The notes: generated by a model from the letters alone, not told the origin. A DNA stretch of 64,000 nucleotides from Caloramator quimbayensis (GCF_900167605.1 NZ_FUYH01000006.1:108199-172198); one strand, 5' to 3'. Positions 45,190 to 54,406 are shown, numbered from the stretch's first letter. Made by a program: numbers and translations.

Positions 45190-45438
45190 ATGGAATTCAC
45201 TATTATGGCAATAGTAGTTGAAGGGAGAAACAACAATGCACCTAAAGTTCAGGAGGTTCTTACAAAATATGGGTGTATTATAAGAACAAGGCTTGGTTTA
45301 CATGAGTCAGCGAAGGATGCATGTTCTGAAAAAGGACTGATACTTCTTGAATTATTTGGTGATGACACAGAAATTGAAAAACTTAAAAATGAAATTATGA
45401 ATATTGAAGGTATAAGAATAAATACTATGAAGGTATGA
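45190..45438 (+). CDS. ACT-like small regulator (TM1266 / iron-only hydrogenase system regulator-like)
   Basis: 82 aa ferredoxin-like fold: MAIVVEGRNNNAPKVQEVLTKYGCIIRTRLGLHE, then LILLELFGDDTEIEKLKNEI and a closing IEGIRINTMKV. The plan matches the small ACT-like proteins annotated near [FeFe]-hydrogenase maturation genes in other Clostridia. The hydrogenase-like gene is 2.7 kb upstream, not adjacent. RBS AGAGGAG. A hairpin covers its stop codon. Confidence 0.65.
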   Translation: MEFTIMAIVVEGRNNNAPKVQEVLTKYGCIIRTRLGLHESAKDACSEKGLILLELFGDDTEIEKLKNEIMNIEGIRINTMKV

Positions 45439-45454
45439 TAAAGTCATACCTTTT
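45430..45454 (+). terminator. Hairpin over the stop of the ACT-like gene
   Basis: AAGGTATGA, loop TAAAG, TCATACCTT followed by TT, then the AGGAGGG RBS of the next gene. The T-tract is short, so it could be a partial terminator or a spacer hairpin. Confidence 0.55.
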
Positions 45455-45466
45455 AGGAGGGATAAA

Positions 45467-45964
45467 ATGGACAAGTTCTATGAACAGCTTTTGACAACAA
45501 AAAAAAATATAGCGTATTATATTTTAAATATTTTAATGTATGTATTTGCTGTACTTATATTTTTATCTTTAATATTTTCAATTATTACTTTTAGTTTAGG
45601 ATATATGATTTTTTCATTGGCATTAATTGTAATATTATTTTTTACAAGATACCTAAGGGATAATCAATATAAAGAATTTGAATATATATTTACTAATGGA
45701 AATTTTCAAATAGATGTTATATTCAACAAAAAAAGAAGAAAAACTTTGATAGATGAAGATATTAAGAATTTTGATGTGTTTGGAAAAGAAAATGAAGTTA
45801 ACATTGAAAGTATATCAAAAAAAATAAATTGTATTCCCTATGATAATAAAGGAAACAGATATGTTTTTGTAATAAAAAATGATTGTAGAAAAGCTGTATA
45901 TGTAGCACCAAACGATGAAATGCTTAAAATGATAAATCTTTATTATATTTCAAGAAGGAGATAA
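45467..45964 (+). CDS. Membrane protein with two N-terminal helices (DUF6106-like)
   Basis: 165 aa. Two hydrophobic helices at about 18-62 (ILNILMYVFAVLIFLSLIFS and LGYMIFSLALIVILFF) precede a cytoplasmic domain with FEYIFTNGNFQIDVIFNKKRRK, a bPH-like beta pattern. I think it is DUF6106, but this is from memory. RBS AGGAGGG. Function unknown. The LCP gene follows after 50 bases. Confidence 0.65.
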   Translation: MDKFYEQLLTTKKNIAYYILNILMYVFAVLIFLSLIFSIITFSLGYMIFSLALIVILFFTRYLRDNQYKEFEYIFTNGNFQIDVIFNKKRRKTLIDEDIKNFDVFGKENEVNIESISKKINCIPYDNKGNRYVFVIKNDCRKAVYVAPNDEMLKMINLYYISRRR

Positions 45965-46014
45965 GAAACTAATTCATTAAATGCTGCTTATAAAGAGTAA
46001 AGAGGTGGTTAGGT

Positions 46015-47187
46015 TTGAAGAAATTAAAATTCTTATATATATTAATTCCTATCTTATTTTTAGTGGGTATTGGAGCAGGAGCATTTTTTTATGTAAATAA
46101 TAAAATATATGTTCCAACTCCTCAAAACTTTTTTACAAGTGAAAAAGAAAAAAACGATGCAAAATATGAAGAAGAGCATGGTATAATTAACGTACTTTTA
46201 ATAGGCGTTGATAGTAGGGGAAAATATGAAGATGCAAGAACTGACTCTATGATTTTAGCTACTCTTGATTTGAACAACAAGAAAATAAAACTTACTTCTT
46301 TTATGAGAGATATGTATGTTCCTATACCTAACCATGGCTTGAATAGAATAAATAGTGCGTTTTTTCTAGGAGGACCTGAACTTTTAATAAAAACAATAAA
46401 TCAAGATTTTAATCTTAATATACAATATTATGCATCAGTTGATTTTAAAGCATTTCAAAGCCTTGTAGATACCCTTGGAGGAATTGATGTTGAAATTAAG
46501 GATTACGAAGTTGAGCAGATAAATTACTATATAAAAGAAGCCAATTGGAATAATCCAATATATATAAAAGGTCCTGGATATCAGCACTTAAACGGGCAGC
46601 AGGCGCTATCTTACTGCCGTATTAGAAAAGTTGGAAACGGAGATTATGAAAGAACAGAAAGGCAAAGGAAGGCACTTTCTTTGCTTGCAGAAAAGGCAAA
46701 AAAAATGGGAATTATTAAATTGCCAGAGCTGTTTTCGGCATTGCTTCCATATGTAAAGACAAATATACCTGCTTCAAAAATTATGAGTTTTGCGTATTCT
46801 GCCTTCAAAATGGGCAACGCTCCAATAGAGTCGGCAAGAATTCCAGCAGATGGAACTTTTGAAAACATGATAGTTAATGGAATGGACGTGCTTGTACCAG
46901 ATTTATCCAAAAACATAAAATATCTTGATAGATTTATTTTTACAAGTGGAGCAGGGGATTCTTCGAATATGCCTGTATATATGTTAAATAATTTTCATTT
47001 AGAAGATGAACCAATTGATAAGCGAGGGAAAAATAAGAAAATAATAAAAATAGAAATACCAAAGGAAGCTATTGGTAATAAAGTTGACGAAGATATAGAC
47101 AATGTAGATAACGTTCAAATCGATAATAACAATCCTTATCCAAGCAATGATAATGATAATAGTGAAAACGTACCTGTAACGCCATAA
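46015..47187 (+). CDS. LytR-CpsA-Psr (LCP) family protein
   Basis: Membrane-anchored phosphotransferase that attaches glycopolymers to peptidoglycan. Residues 5-27 are the transmembrane anchor. The LCP domain spans about 55-260 with LLIGVDSRGKYEDARTDSMILATLD, SFMRDMYVPIP, RINSAFFLGG and QALSYCRIRKVGNGDYERTERQR. The C-terminal 60 residues are a low-complexity Asp/Asn tail. TTG start at 46015 after GAGGTGG at 46002-46008. The polymer is unknown; no glycosyltransferases are nearby. Confidence 0.92.
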   Translation: MKKLKFLYILIPILFLVGIGAGAFFYVNNKIYVPTPQNFFTSEKEKNDAKYEEEHGIINVLLIGVDSRGKYEDARTDSMILATLDLNNKKIKLTSFMRDMYVPIPNHGLNRINSAFFLGGPELLIKTINQDFNLNIQYYASVDFKAFQSLVDTLGGIDVEIKDYEVEQINYYIKEANWNNPIYIKGPGYQHLNGQQALSYCRIRKVGNGDYERTERQRKALSLLAEKAKKMGIIKLPELFSALLPYVKTNIPASKIMSFAYSAFKMGNAPIESARIPADGTFENMIVNGMDVLVPDLSKNIKYLDRFIFTSGAGDSSNMPVYMLNNFHLEDEPIDKRGKNKKIIKIEIPKEAIGNKVDEDIDNVDNVQIDNNNPYPSNDNDNSENVPVTP

Positions 47188-47215
47188 TAAATTTAAGTAC
47201 CCTTGGAGGTTAGCT

Positions 47216-48145
47216 ATGTATGAGGCAAATGTACTTGTCGTTGAGGACAGTAAATTTCATGGAGTAATAATAAAAGATATATTAATTAAAAATGGATACA
47301 GCGTAACGTGGGTAATGACAGGTGAAGAGGCTGTAGATATTTACGAAAAATTTGATTTGATTTTACTCGATGTAATGCTGCCGGGTATTAGCGGATATGA
47401 GCTTTGTGAAATTGTAAAGAGCAAGGCTCCTATTATTCCTGTTATTATGCTTACAGCTATGGATGACGAAAAGAGTATGATAAAGTCTTTAGAATCAGGT
47501 GCTGATGATTATATAAAAAAACCCTACAGCGTTAATGAGCTTCTTGCAAGAATAAAAGTTCAATTAAGGACGAGAAAACTTCAGATTGAATTAATAAATA
47601 AAAACCAAGAACTTCAAAATGCGTATAACATGATTAAAAAGCTGTCAATAACTGATATGCTGACAGGAGCATATAATAGAGGATATATAAATGAATATAT
47701 TGATAAAGCTGTAAAGGATACAAGCTATAATAGTGTAAAAATTGCTTGTATTATGATAGATATTGATAATTTCAAAAAAGTAAATGATAATTATGGACAC
47801 CTTACAGGAGATAAAGTTTTAAAGAATGTAGCTTTAATTTGCAAGGAATGTGTAAGTAATTATGGTAAAGTTATAAGGTTTGGAGGAGAGGAATTCTTAA
47901 TTATTATTGATAAAGATGTTGAAAAATCTGAAATTATCGCAGAGAAAATTCGATATAAATGCGAAGAAAGCAGATGCTGCGGATTTATATATACTGTAAG
48001 CATAGGTGTAAAAATTTTTGATTCAGATAAAAGCAATTTTTATAAGGACTTAGAGGAGGGCATTAAAGAAGCAGATAAGATGCTTTATGCTTCAAAAAAT
48101 AGTGGTAAAAATAAAGTATGTGTAAGTAAAACTCATAGTTTATAG
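47216..48145 (+). CDS. Response regulator with GGDEF diguanylate cyclase domain
   Basis: 309 aa. Residues 4-118 are a receiver with phosphoacceptor Asp52 (LILLDVMLPG) and the Lys in YIKKPYS. Residues 145-305 are GGDEF, with LTGAYNRGYI, MIDIDNFKKVNDNYGH and the active GGEEF at 223-227. No RxxD inhibitory site lies before GGEEF, so product inhibition is probably absent. No kinase gene is adjacent. ATG 47216 after TTGGAGG. Makes c-di-GMP. Confidence 0.93.
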   Translation: MYEANVLVVEDSKFHGVIIKDILIKNGYSVTWVMTGEEAVDIYEKFDLILLDVMLPGISGYELCEIVKSKAPIIPVIMLTAMDDEKSMIKSLESGADDYIKKPYSVNELLARIKVQLRTRKLQIELINKNQELQNAYNMIKKLSITDMLTGAYNRGYINEYIDKAVKDTSYNSVKIACIMIDIDNFKKVNDNYGHLTGDKVLKNVALICKECVSNYGKVIRFGGEEFLIIIDKDVEKSEIIAEKIRYKCEESRCCGFIYTVSIGVKIFDSDKSNFYKDLEEGIKEADKMLYASKNSGKNKVCVSKTHSL

Positions 48146-48165
48146 CAGCTATGAGTTTTATTTTT
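48128..48165 (+). terminator. Terminator after the GGDEF gene
   Basis: AAAACTCATAG, loop of 10, CTATGAGTTTT, then ATTTTTT. Confidence 0.88.
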
Positions 48166-48197
48166 TAGATGAAAAATAAAGATAATAGATTATAAAT

Positions 48198-48223
48198 TTA
48201 TAATTGTCATTTGACAATTATAA
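48198..48223 (+). promoter_or_regulatory. Fur/PerR-type palindromic operator
   Basis: Arms TTATAATTGTCA and TGACAATTATAA (12 bp each, exact complements) flank TT. The right arm contains the -35 box TTGACA at 48211-48216. Fur-family boxes have this AT-rich inverted form. The operon downstream encodes a Fur-family protein, so autoregulation is likely. Confidence 0.75.
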
Positions 48224-48239
48224 ATAATAGATGTATTAT
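48211..48239 (+). promoter_or_regulatory. Sigma-A promoter of the NifX-like/Fur/DUF134 operon
   Basis: TTGACA at 48211-48216, a 17-base spacer, TATTAT at 48234-48239. The -35 box overlaps the palindrome, so a bound repressor would block RNA polymerase. Confidence 0.75.
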
Positions 48240-48279
48240 AATATTAGCAAATGCCAACAATAAATTTGGAGGGATTAAA

Positions 48280-48636
48280 ATGAAAATAGCAATAGCTTGT
48301 GAAGGAAATTATGTTAGTGGACATTTTGGCCATTGTGAAGGATTTACAATTTATGAATTGGATAAGGATAAAATATTGGGCAAGAGTTTTGTTGAAAATC
48401 CAGGACATAGACCAGGTTTTTTACCTGTATTTTTAAAAGGATTAGGAACGAACGTTATAATAGCAGGAGGAATGGGAGAAACTGCACAGCAGCTGTTTAA
48501 TGAAAATGATATTGAAGTTATAGTTTGTGCTCAGGGATTATGCGATGACGTTATTGAGAAATATATAAAGGGAGAGCTTAAATCCTCAGGAAGCATATGC
48601 AGAGAACATGAGCATCAAGGCCACTGTAATGACTAA
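48280..48636 (+). CDS. NifX/NifB-associated FeMo-cofactor-type protein
   Basis: 118 aa of the dinitrogenase iron-molybdenum cofactor biosynthesis family: MKIAIACEGNYVSGHFGHCEGFTIYEL, then NVIIAGGMGETAQQLF and a His/Cys-rich tail (CREHEHQGHC). These free-standing proteins occur in many anaerobes without nitrogenase and probably bind metal clusters. Start at ATG 48280 by GGAGGG at 48268-48273; the upstream in-frame TTG at 48211 is part of the promoter. First gene of a three-gene operon. Confidence 0.9.
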   Translation: MKIAIACEGNYVSGHFGHCEGFTIYELDKDKILGKSFVENPGHRPGFLPVFLKGLGTNVIIAGGMGETAQQLFNENDIEVIVCAQGLCDDVIEKYIKGELKSSGSICREHEHQGHCND

Positions 48637-48652
48637 TTTTTAGGATGATATT

Positions 48653-49126
48653 ATGGAAAATGATTTATCCTCTATTAGAAAGATTTTAGAACACAACGGC
48701 TATGAATTTACAATACAAAAGCATTTGATTTTAAATGTTCTTTTAAAGAGCGATGTTCATCTAAGTGCAAAGCAAATCTATGATAAGGTTAAGGAAAAAA
48801 ACATTGGGCTTGCAACTGTATATAGGTCTTTAAAAATTTTTAAAGACCTTAAAATAGTTAAAGAAATCAATGATAATGGTATAAATTATTATGAAATGAA
48901 GATATTCAGCAAAAAACCCCTACATATACATTTTAAATGCTTAAAATGTAATAGTATAATTGATATAGATAGTAAAGATGCAGATATTGAATATATCAAA
49001 CTTAATAAAAAAATAGAAGAACAAAACAATATTGACATATATGATTCTAATATTATTTTTATTGGCTTATGTAATAAGTGCAGGGAGGAGTTAAAATGCC
49101 AAGACCAACTAAGTTCAGAAGAGTAG
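48653..49126 (+). CDS. Fur family transcriptional regulator
   Basis: 157 aa metalloregulator. The winged helix at about 5-85 includes HLSAKQIYDKVKEKNIGLATVYRSLKIF. The dimerisation/metal domain has HIHFKCLKCNSIIDID and a second pair in LCNKCREE, together a structural zinc site. Whether it senses Fe, Zn or peroxide cannot be told. It overlaps DUF134 by 31 bases and probably binds the palindrome at 48198-48223. Confidence 0.9.
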   Translation: MENDLSSIRKILEHNGYEFTIQKHLILNVLLKSDVHLSAKQIYDKVKEKNIGLATVYRSLKIFKDLKIVKEINDNGINYYEMKIFSKKPLHIHFKCLKCNSIIDIDSKDADIEYIKLNKKIEEQNNIDIYDSNIIFIGLCNKCREELKCQDQLSSEE

Positions 49127-49536
49127 AGTTTTTTCCAGAAGATACTTATTTCATTCCTTGGGGAAAACCAAAGTGCGAGATTGAAGAAATAGCCTTGAAA
49201 GTTGAAGAACTTGAAGCAATGAGATTAAAGGATATCGAAGAATTAAATCAAGAGGAATGTGCTGAGAGGATGCAGGTTTCAAGGCAAACATTTCAAAACA
49301 TTATAGATAGTGCAAGAAAGAAAGTGGCAATAGCTCTAACTAAGGGCAATGCAATTAGAATCGAAGGTGGAAATTATAGAGCTACCTTTTGTAAGTTTAA
49401 ATGCTTAGATTGCGGAAATGTATATGAAATAAATTATGAGCAGGACAAATATATTTGCCCTGCTTGTGGATCTAATAAGGTCATATGCAGCAAAAAAGCT
49501 GATATATGTCATAAATGGTGCAAACATGATAAATAA
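49096..49536 (+). CDS. DUF134 family DNA-binding-like protein
   Basis: 146 aa. It begins MPRPTKFRRVEFFPE, the family hallmark, followed by a sigma-70-region-4-like helix-turn-helix (LEAMRLKDIEELNQEECAERMQVSRQTFQNII). The C-terminal zinc-ribbon-like Cys are CLDCGNVY, CPACGSNKVIC and CHKWC. The RBS GGGAGGAG sets ATG 49096. DUF134 genes often neighbour NifX-like genes, as here. Probably a regulator. Confidence 0.88.
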   Translation: MPRPTKFRRVEFFPEDTYFIPWGKPKCEIEEIALKVEELEAMRLKDIEELNQEECAERMQVSRQTFQNIIDSARKKVAIALTKGNAIRIEGGNYRATFCKFKCLDCGNVYEINYEQDKYICPACGSNKVICSKKADICHKWCKHDK

Positions 49537-49573
49537 TAGGCTATGGTAAAACTACCATAGCCTATTATTTATC
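49528..49573. terminator. Long bidirectional terminator with both stop codons
   Basis: A perfect 21-bp stem (arms 49528-49548 and 49553-49573) with loop AAAC. The TAA of DUF134 lies inside the left arm, and the aldolase gene ends just outside the right arm. Confidence 0.9.
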
Positions 49574-49574
49574 A

Positions 49575-50519
<945 letters not shown>

Positions 50520-50572
50520 TTAAATATTTGTAATATTATTTATTATTTTTTAATATATCATATGATTATATG

Positions 50573-50597
50573 GACATGTATTGTCCCAGTGGGACAA
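50573..50597 (-). promoter_or_regulatory. CggR-like operator upstream of fba
   Basis: On the minus (coding) strand the element reads GGGAC-AATACA-TGTC (50587 down to 50573), the form of one CggR half-operator. It overlaps the perfect inverted repeat TTGTCCCAGTGGGACAA at 50581-50597. A TATAAT lies just downstream on that strand. CggR or a related sugar-phosphate regulator is inferred. Confidence 0.5.
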
Positions 50598-50640
50598 AAT
50601 AGACACAATATAATTATATTATAATTTAAGGATATTGCAA

Positions 50641-51033
50641 CTAAAATATGTTTTCAAGCAGTAATTTTTCCATTTTAGGTATATGGCTAATAAAATGTTT
50701 TAAATTTTCGAGTGATGAAAGTGCATCGGGCTTTTCAGCGGAATCAATAAATTCTTTGGCGCTCTTTAATGAAACAGTTATGTTGTCAATTTCATGATGA
50801 TTAGTAATAAGAGCCCACTTTTCTTCAATATTATTCCATCTATCACAGGTATCATAGATAATACTTTTAGCGTTATTCCATTGCTCATTTTCTACATATT
50901 GTTTCGCTTTTTCAATTTGCGAAATAAGTATACTGCTCGTTTTTTTTAAATATATATTTATAAATATTTCTAATATTATTATACCAATAAAAACAATTAA
51001 AGAAAAAAATATTATTTTTTTTTCATTCTTCAT
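50641..51033 (-). CDS. DUF4363 family protein
   Basis: 130 aa with one N-terminal membrane helix (IIFFSLIVFIGIIILEIFINIYL) and a helical extracytoplasmic part (AKQYVENEQWNNAKSIIYDTCDRWNNIEEKWALI). GGAGG upstream fixes ATG 51033; the longer frame to 51075 is not supported. It overlaps the end of the DUF421 gene by 11 bases, a pairing I recall for this family. Role unknown, possibly envelope or spore related. Confidence 0.8.
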   Translation of the reverse strand: MKNEKKIIFFSLIVFIGIIILEIFINIYLKKTSSILISQIEKAKQYVENEQWNNAKSIIYDTCDRWNNIEEKWALITNHHEIDNITVSLKSAKEFIDSAEKPDALSSLENLKHFISHIPKMEKLLLENIF

Positions 51034-51703
51034 TTTTCTTCCTCCTTTGTATAAAGAGTTCACCCTTTGTGTCAAAAATGGCTATGAATACATCTTCGAT
51101 TTTGTCTATTTTATTTTCTTTTAATTTCTTGTTTAACCAATCTATATTATATCCTGAAGCATATAAGTTTTTCATATTTAAAACTCCATCTAATATTATA
51201 CTTATAGGCAATTTTAATTCAGCTTTATTTATATTCATGTCCTCCTTTGTAACAGGAGATTGTTTTATTTTTGGTATTATGCTTAATTTTCCATTAGTTT
51301 CAAGTATAGCATATTCTATATCTGATATATTAAAATAACCTGAAATTCTTAGCTCCTCCATTAAATCGTTTATGTTAAATCTTTGTTTTCTCATCTCATC
51401 TTCGAGTACTTTACCATTTTTAATAAGTATACTTGGCTTTCCACAAACTATTTTTCTAATACCTTCAAATTTAAGGGAAATTATTGATATAGTTATTTCA
51501 AGAAGCATAAGAGTAAAAATAGGAATTAAACCGTTTCGTAAGGGTATTCCAGTATCCTGCATTGGTACTGCAGCAAGTTCGGAAAGCATAATTGCAATAA
51601 CTAATTCGAAGGGCTGCAATTCACCTATCTGCCTTTTCCCCATAACTCTCATTACAAATACGACAAATATATAAAGAATAATTGTTCGTACAAAAACAAC
51701 CAT
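51023..51703 (-). CDS. DUF421 family membrane protein (YetF-like)
   Basis: 226 aa. Three N-terminal membrane helices include RTIILYIFVVFVMRVMGKRQIGELQPFELVIAIMLSELAAVP, a clear family signature. The cytoplasmic domain has GKPSILIKNGKVLEDEMRKQRFNINDLMEELR. RBS GAGGTG. YetF-type proteins in Bacillus belong to spore and envelope biology. The DUF4363 gene follows as a coupled partner. Confidence 0.88.
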   Translation of the reverse strand: MVVFVRTIILYIFVVFVMRVMGKRQIGELQPFELVIAIMLSELAAVPMQDTGIPLRNGLIPIFTLMLLEITISIISLKFEGIRKIVCGKPSILIKNGKVLEDEMRKQRFNINDLMEELRISGYFNISDIEYAILETNGKLSIIPKIKQSPVTKEDMNINKAELKLPISIILDGVLNMKNLYASGYNIDWLNKKLKENKIDKIEDVFIAIFDTKGELFIQRRKKNEE

Positions 51704-51849
51704 AAAATCACCTCAAATCTATTATTTCTTATATGAAAAAACATTATAAATAAGTTTTTAAATTTTATATATTATAGTCTTTCCTCTTGAGATAACTTTC
51801 TATTAAAGGTATAATTTCAATAGTATATCATTAAGAAAGGAAACGACCT

Positions 51850-52920
51850 ATGAATAAAGTAAGATTCGAAAAGTTTGAAATGAAATATGGAAGTTATCTT
51901 CCAGAGGATTTCAAAAGGTTTTTGATAAAATATGGAGGAGATGCTCAGTTTGGAAGCTGCAGATTTGAGTATGCCGAAAACATTATAAATAATATTTTAA
52001 GAGTGCCTGGAGAAATGGATTTCCATCTGATTCCTTTTGGAGATATAGGCAATGGAGATTATTATTGCTTTTATAAATATGGGCCCTTTGCTGATGATTA
52101 CTACGTAGGCATATGGCTGCACGAAACAAGAAATTTCGTAATTTTAGCATCAAGCTTTAAAAGCTTTATATATAAATGTTTACTCGATGATTATTTATCT
52201 ACGTTAATACCTAATGAAAGCCTTTCTGAAAGCGAAAATGCTGTTTCATGCGAAGAAAGTCTTGAAAGATGCAAAATACTATCTGAAGAATACAACTTTG
52301 ATTTTAAAAAAGTAAAGAATATGAAAAATGAATTTGATTATCATAGATTTATGCTTGAATATGATGAAAAGGCATTGCAAAGCCTTTGCTTTGTAGGCAA
52401 ATCGCTAATGAATAAAAAGGATTTAAAAGGCTTTAATATGCTTGAAAATGCAATTAAGCATTGCTATTTTTATACTGCTCCATATTATTTGTTAGGGAAG
52501 ATGTTTTATAACACAGGAAAAGATGGCAACATGTATTTTAAGCAGGCTTTAAAAACATCCCTTGGAATTACAGGATATAGTTATTGGGAAGAAGACTATT
52601 TGGAAATCCCTTTAGATGTTCATAGAGAAATAGCTTTATATGTAGACAATGCTCTTGGAAAATCAAAGGATTTCATCCACATTAAAATATATAATGGCGA
52701 AGATCCCTATGATTACAAATTCAGGCTTTCTATTGCAAGAGAATATATAAAAAATAACGATTATGATAATGCTATGATTGAATATAATAACGCTTTATTT
52801 TGCTGTGAAGATAAAAGTGCTTTGAAAGATATATTGAAGGAAGCTTGCAATGCTGCAAAAGAAGGAGGGCTTTTATATTTAGCTGGTATAATAGAAAATG
52901 ATGTTAGAAAAATTAGATAA
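51850..52920 (+). CDS. SUKH (SMI1/KNR4) domain protein with TPR-like C-terminal half
   Basis: 356 aa. Residues 1-125 match SUKH: FEMKYGSYLPEDFKRFLIKYGGD, FHLIPFGDIGNGDYYCFYK, VGIWLHETRNFVILASSFKSFI. The rest has helical repeats (LGKMFYNTGKDGNMYFKQALK, FRLSIAREYIKNNDYDNAMIEYNNALF). SUKH proteins often serve as toxin immunity proteins, but there is no toxin gene nearby. RBS AGAAAGGA is weak. It overlaps no gene; gltX follows after 16 bases. Confidence 0.8.
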   Translation: MNKVRFEKFEMKYGSYLPEDFKRFLIKYGGDAQFGSCRFEYAENIINNILRVPGEMDFHLIPFGDIGNGDYYCFYKYGPFADDYYVGIWLHETRNFVILASSFKSFIYKCLLDDYLSTLIPNESLSESENAVSCEESLERCKILSEEYNFDFKKVKNMKNEFDYHRFMLEYDEKALQSLCFVGKSLMNKKDLKGFNMLENAIKHCYFYTAPYYLLGKMFYNTGKDGNMYFKQALKTSLGITGYSYWEEDYLEIPLDVHREIALYVDNALGKSKDFIHIKIYNGEDPYDYKFRLSIAREYIKNNDYDNAMIEYNNALFCCEDKSALKDILKEACNAAKEGGLLYLAGIIENDVRKIR

Positions 52921-52936
52921 AAGGAAGGATGATACT

Positions 52937-54406
52937 ATGAAAGAGGTTAGAGTTAGAATAGCACCAAGCCCCACAGGGAACTGCCACGTTGGAACTGCAA
53001 GAAATGCACTTTATAATTACATATTTGCAAAAAAAAATAATGGTAAAATGATATTAAGAATAGATGACACAGATATGAAGAGAAATTCAGAAGAATCTGA
53101 GAAGGGAATCTTTGAAGGATTAAGATGGATAGGGATAGATTGGGATGAAGGACCTGACGTAGGAGGGCCCTATGGACCTTACAGGCAGTCAGAAAGGCTC
53201 GATATATATAATAAATATATTGAACAATTGATAAATGAAGGAAAGGCCTATTATTGTTTCTGTACTGAAGAGGAAATAGAAGCCGAAAGACGTGAGCAGG
53301 CATTGAAAAAAGAAACAGTTAAGTATTCAGGAAGATGCAGAAACTTGTCAAAAGAAGAGGTTGAAAAAAAGTTAAGTGAAGGATGTAAGTATGTAGTCAG
53401 ATTTAAAGTACCTGAGAAGGTAATAAGGTTTCGTGATATAGTAAGAGGAGAGCTGACTTGGGATGGAAGTATAATGGGGGATTTTGTTATCAGAAAATCT
53501 GATGGTGTTCCTACGTATAATTTTGCAACTGCTGTTGATGATTGGATTATGAAAATTAGTCATATAATGAGAAGTCAGGAACATATTCCTAATACTTTTA
53601 ACCAGGTATTAATACTTGAAGCTCTTGGGGCTGAAATTCCTGAATATGTTCATTTTCCGCTTCTGCTTAATGAGGACAGAACTAAAATATCTAAAAGAGA
53701 TGGTGCTTTATATATTGGTGAATATAAAGATATGGGATATCTTAAGGAAGCTGTAGCAAATTTTATTGTTTTGCTTGGATGGCATCCTGCTGATGATGAA
53801 GAATTTCTTTTAATGGAAGATATGATATCTAAATTTTCATTAGAAAGAATTAATAATTCCAATGTAGTTTTTGATTTTAAAAAACTTGAATGGTTTAATG
53901 GAATTCATATTAGAAATAAAACTGTTGAAGAACTTTCACAGCTTGTTATTCCATTTCTTAAATCTACTGAATACTATGAAGAGGTAGTAAAAAATCCTGT
54001 TAAACTTGAAAAAATAGTTGAGGTAGAAAGGGAAAGAATTAAAAGGCTTGATGAAGTAGGAAAAGTTTTCAAAATGTTTTACATAGAACCGGAAGTTTAT
54101 GATATTGATGAGATAAAGGAATCGGTTAAGAAGGTTGAAGTTGCTGAAATGATAAATATGATAGATGAAGCTGTTGTAGAATTAAAAAATATTGAGAAAT
54201 GGGAAAAGAATATACTTGAAGATTATATGAGAAAGCTTTGTGATAGAATTAATACAAAACCAAAGATACTTTTTATGCTGCTAAGAATTGGAGAAACTGG
54301 GTCAAGAATTTCTCCGCCTCTTTTTGATACTTTTGAGATAATAGGAAGAGATTCAACTATTAAAAGGCTTGAAAACTTTAAAAACTTTCTAATTAAATCA
54401 AATTAA
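52937..54406 (+). CDS. gltX: Glutamyl-tRNA synthetase
   Basis: Class I synthetase, 489 aa. The HIGH region is RIAPSPTGNCHVGTARNALYNYIF, the KMSKS-equivalent is KISKRDGALYIGEY and the C-terminal half is the helical anticodon-binding part. It charges tRNA-Glu (perhaps also tRNA-Gln, if GatCAB is used). The frame starts at 52898, but AAGGAAGGATG fixes ATG 52937. The start ATG follows the SUKH-TPR stop by 16 bases. No T-box leader is seen. Confidence 0.96.
   Translation: MKEVRVRIAPSPTGNCHVGTARNALYNYIFAKKNNGKMILRIDDTDMKRNSEESEKGIFEGLRWIGIDWDEGPDVGGPYGPYRQSERLDIYNKYIEQLINEGKAYYCFCTEEEIEAERREQALKKETVKYSGRCRNLSKEEVEKKLSEGCKYVVRFKVPEKVIRFRDIVRGELTWDGSIMGDFVIRKSDGVPTYNFATAVDDWIMKISHIMRSQEHIPNTFNQVLILEALGAEIPEYVHFPLLLNEDRTKISKRDGALYIGEYKDMGYLKEAVANFIVLLGWHPADDEEFLLMEDMISKFSLERINNSNVVFDFKKLEWFNGIHIRNKTVEELSQLVIPFLKSTEYYEEVVKNPVKLEKIVEVERERIKRLDEVGKVFKMFYIEPEVYDIDEIKESVKKVEVAEMINMIDEAVVELKNIEKWEKNILEDYMRKLCDRINTKPKILFMLLRIGETGSRISPPLFDTFEIIGRDSTIKRLENFKNFLIKSN

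Noticed and set aside
51850..52920. Toxin-immunity locus at the SUKH gene
   Set aside because: No polymorphic toxin, secretion marker or nuclease domain is adjacent; flanking genes are DUF421/DUF4363 and gltX.
52953..53303. 116-codon minus-strand frame
   Set aside because: Antisense to the gltX catalytic region; composition is that of a reversed coding sequence.
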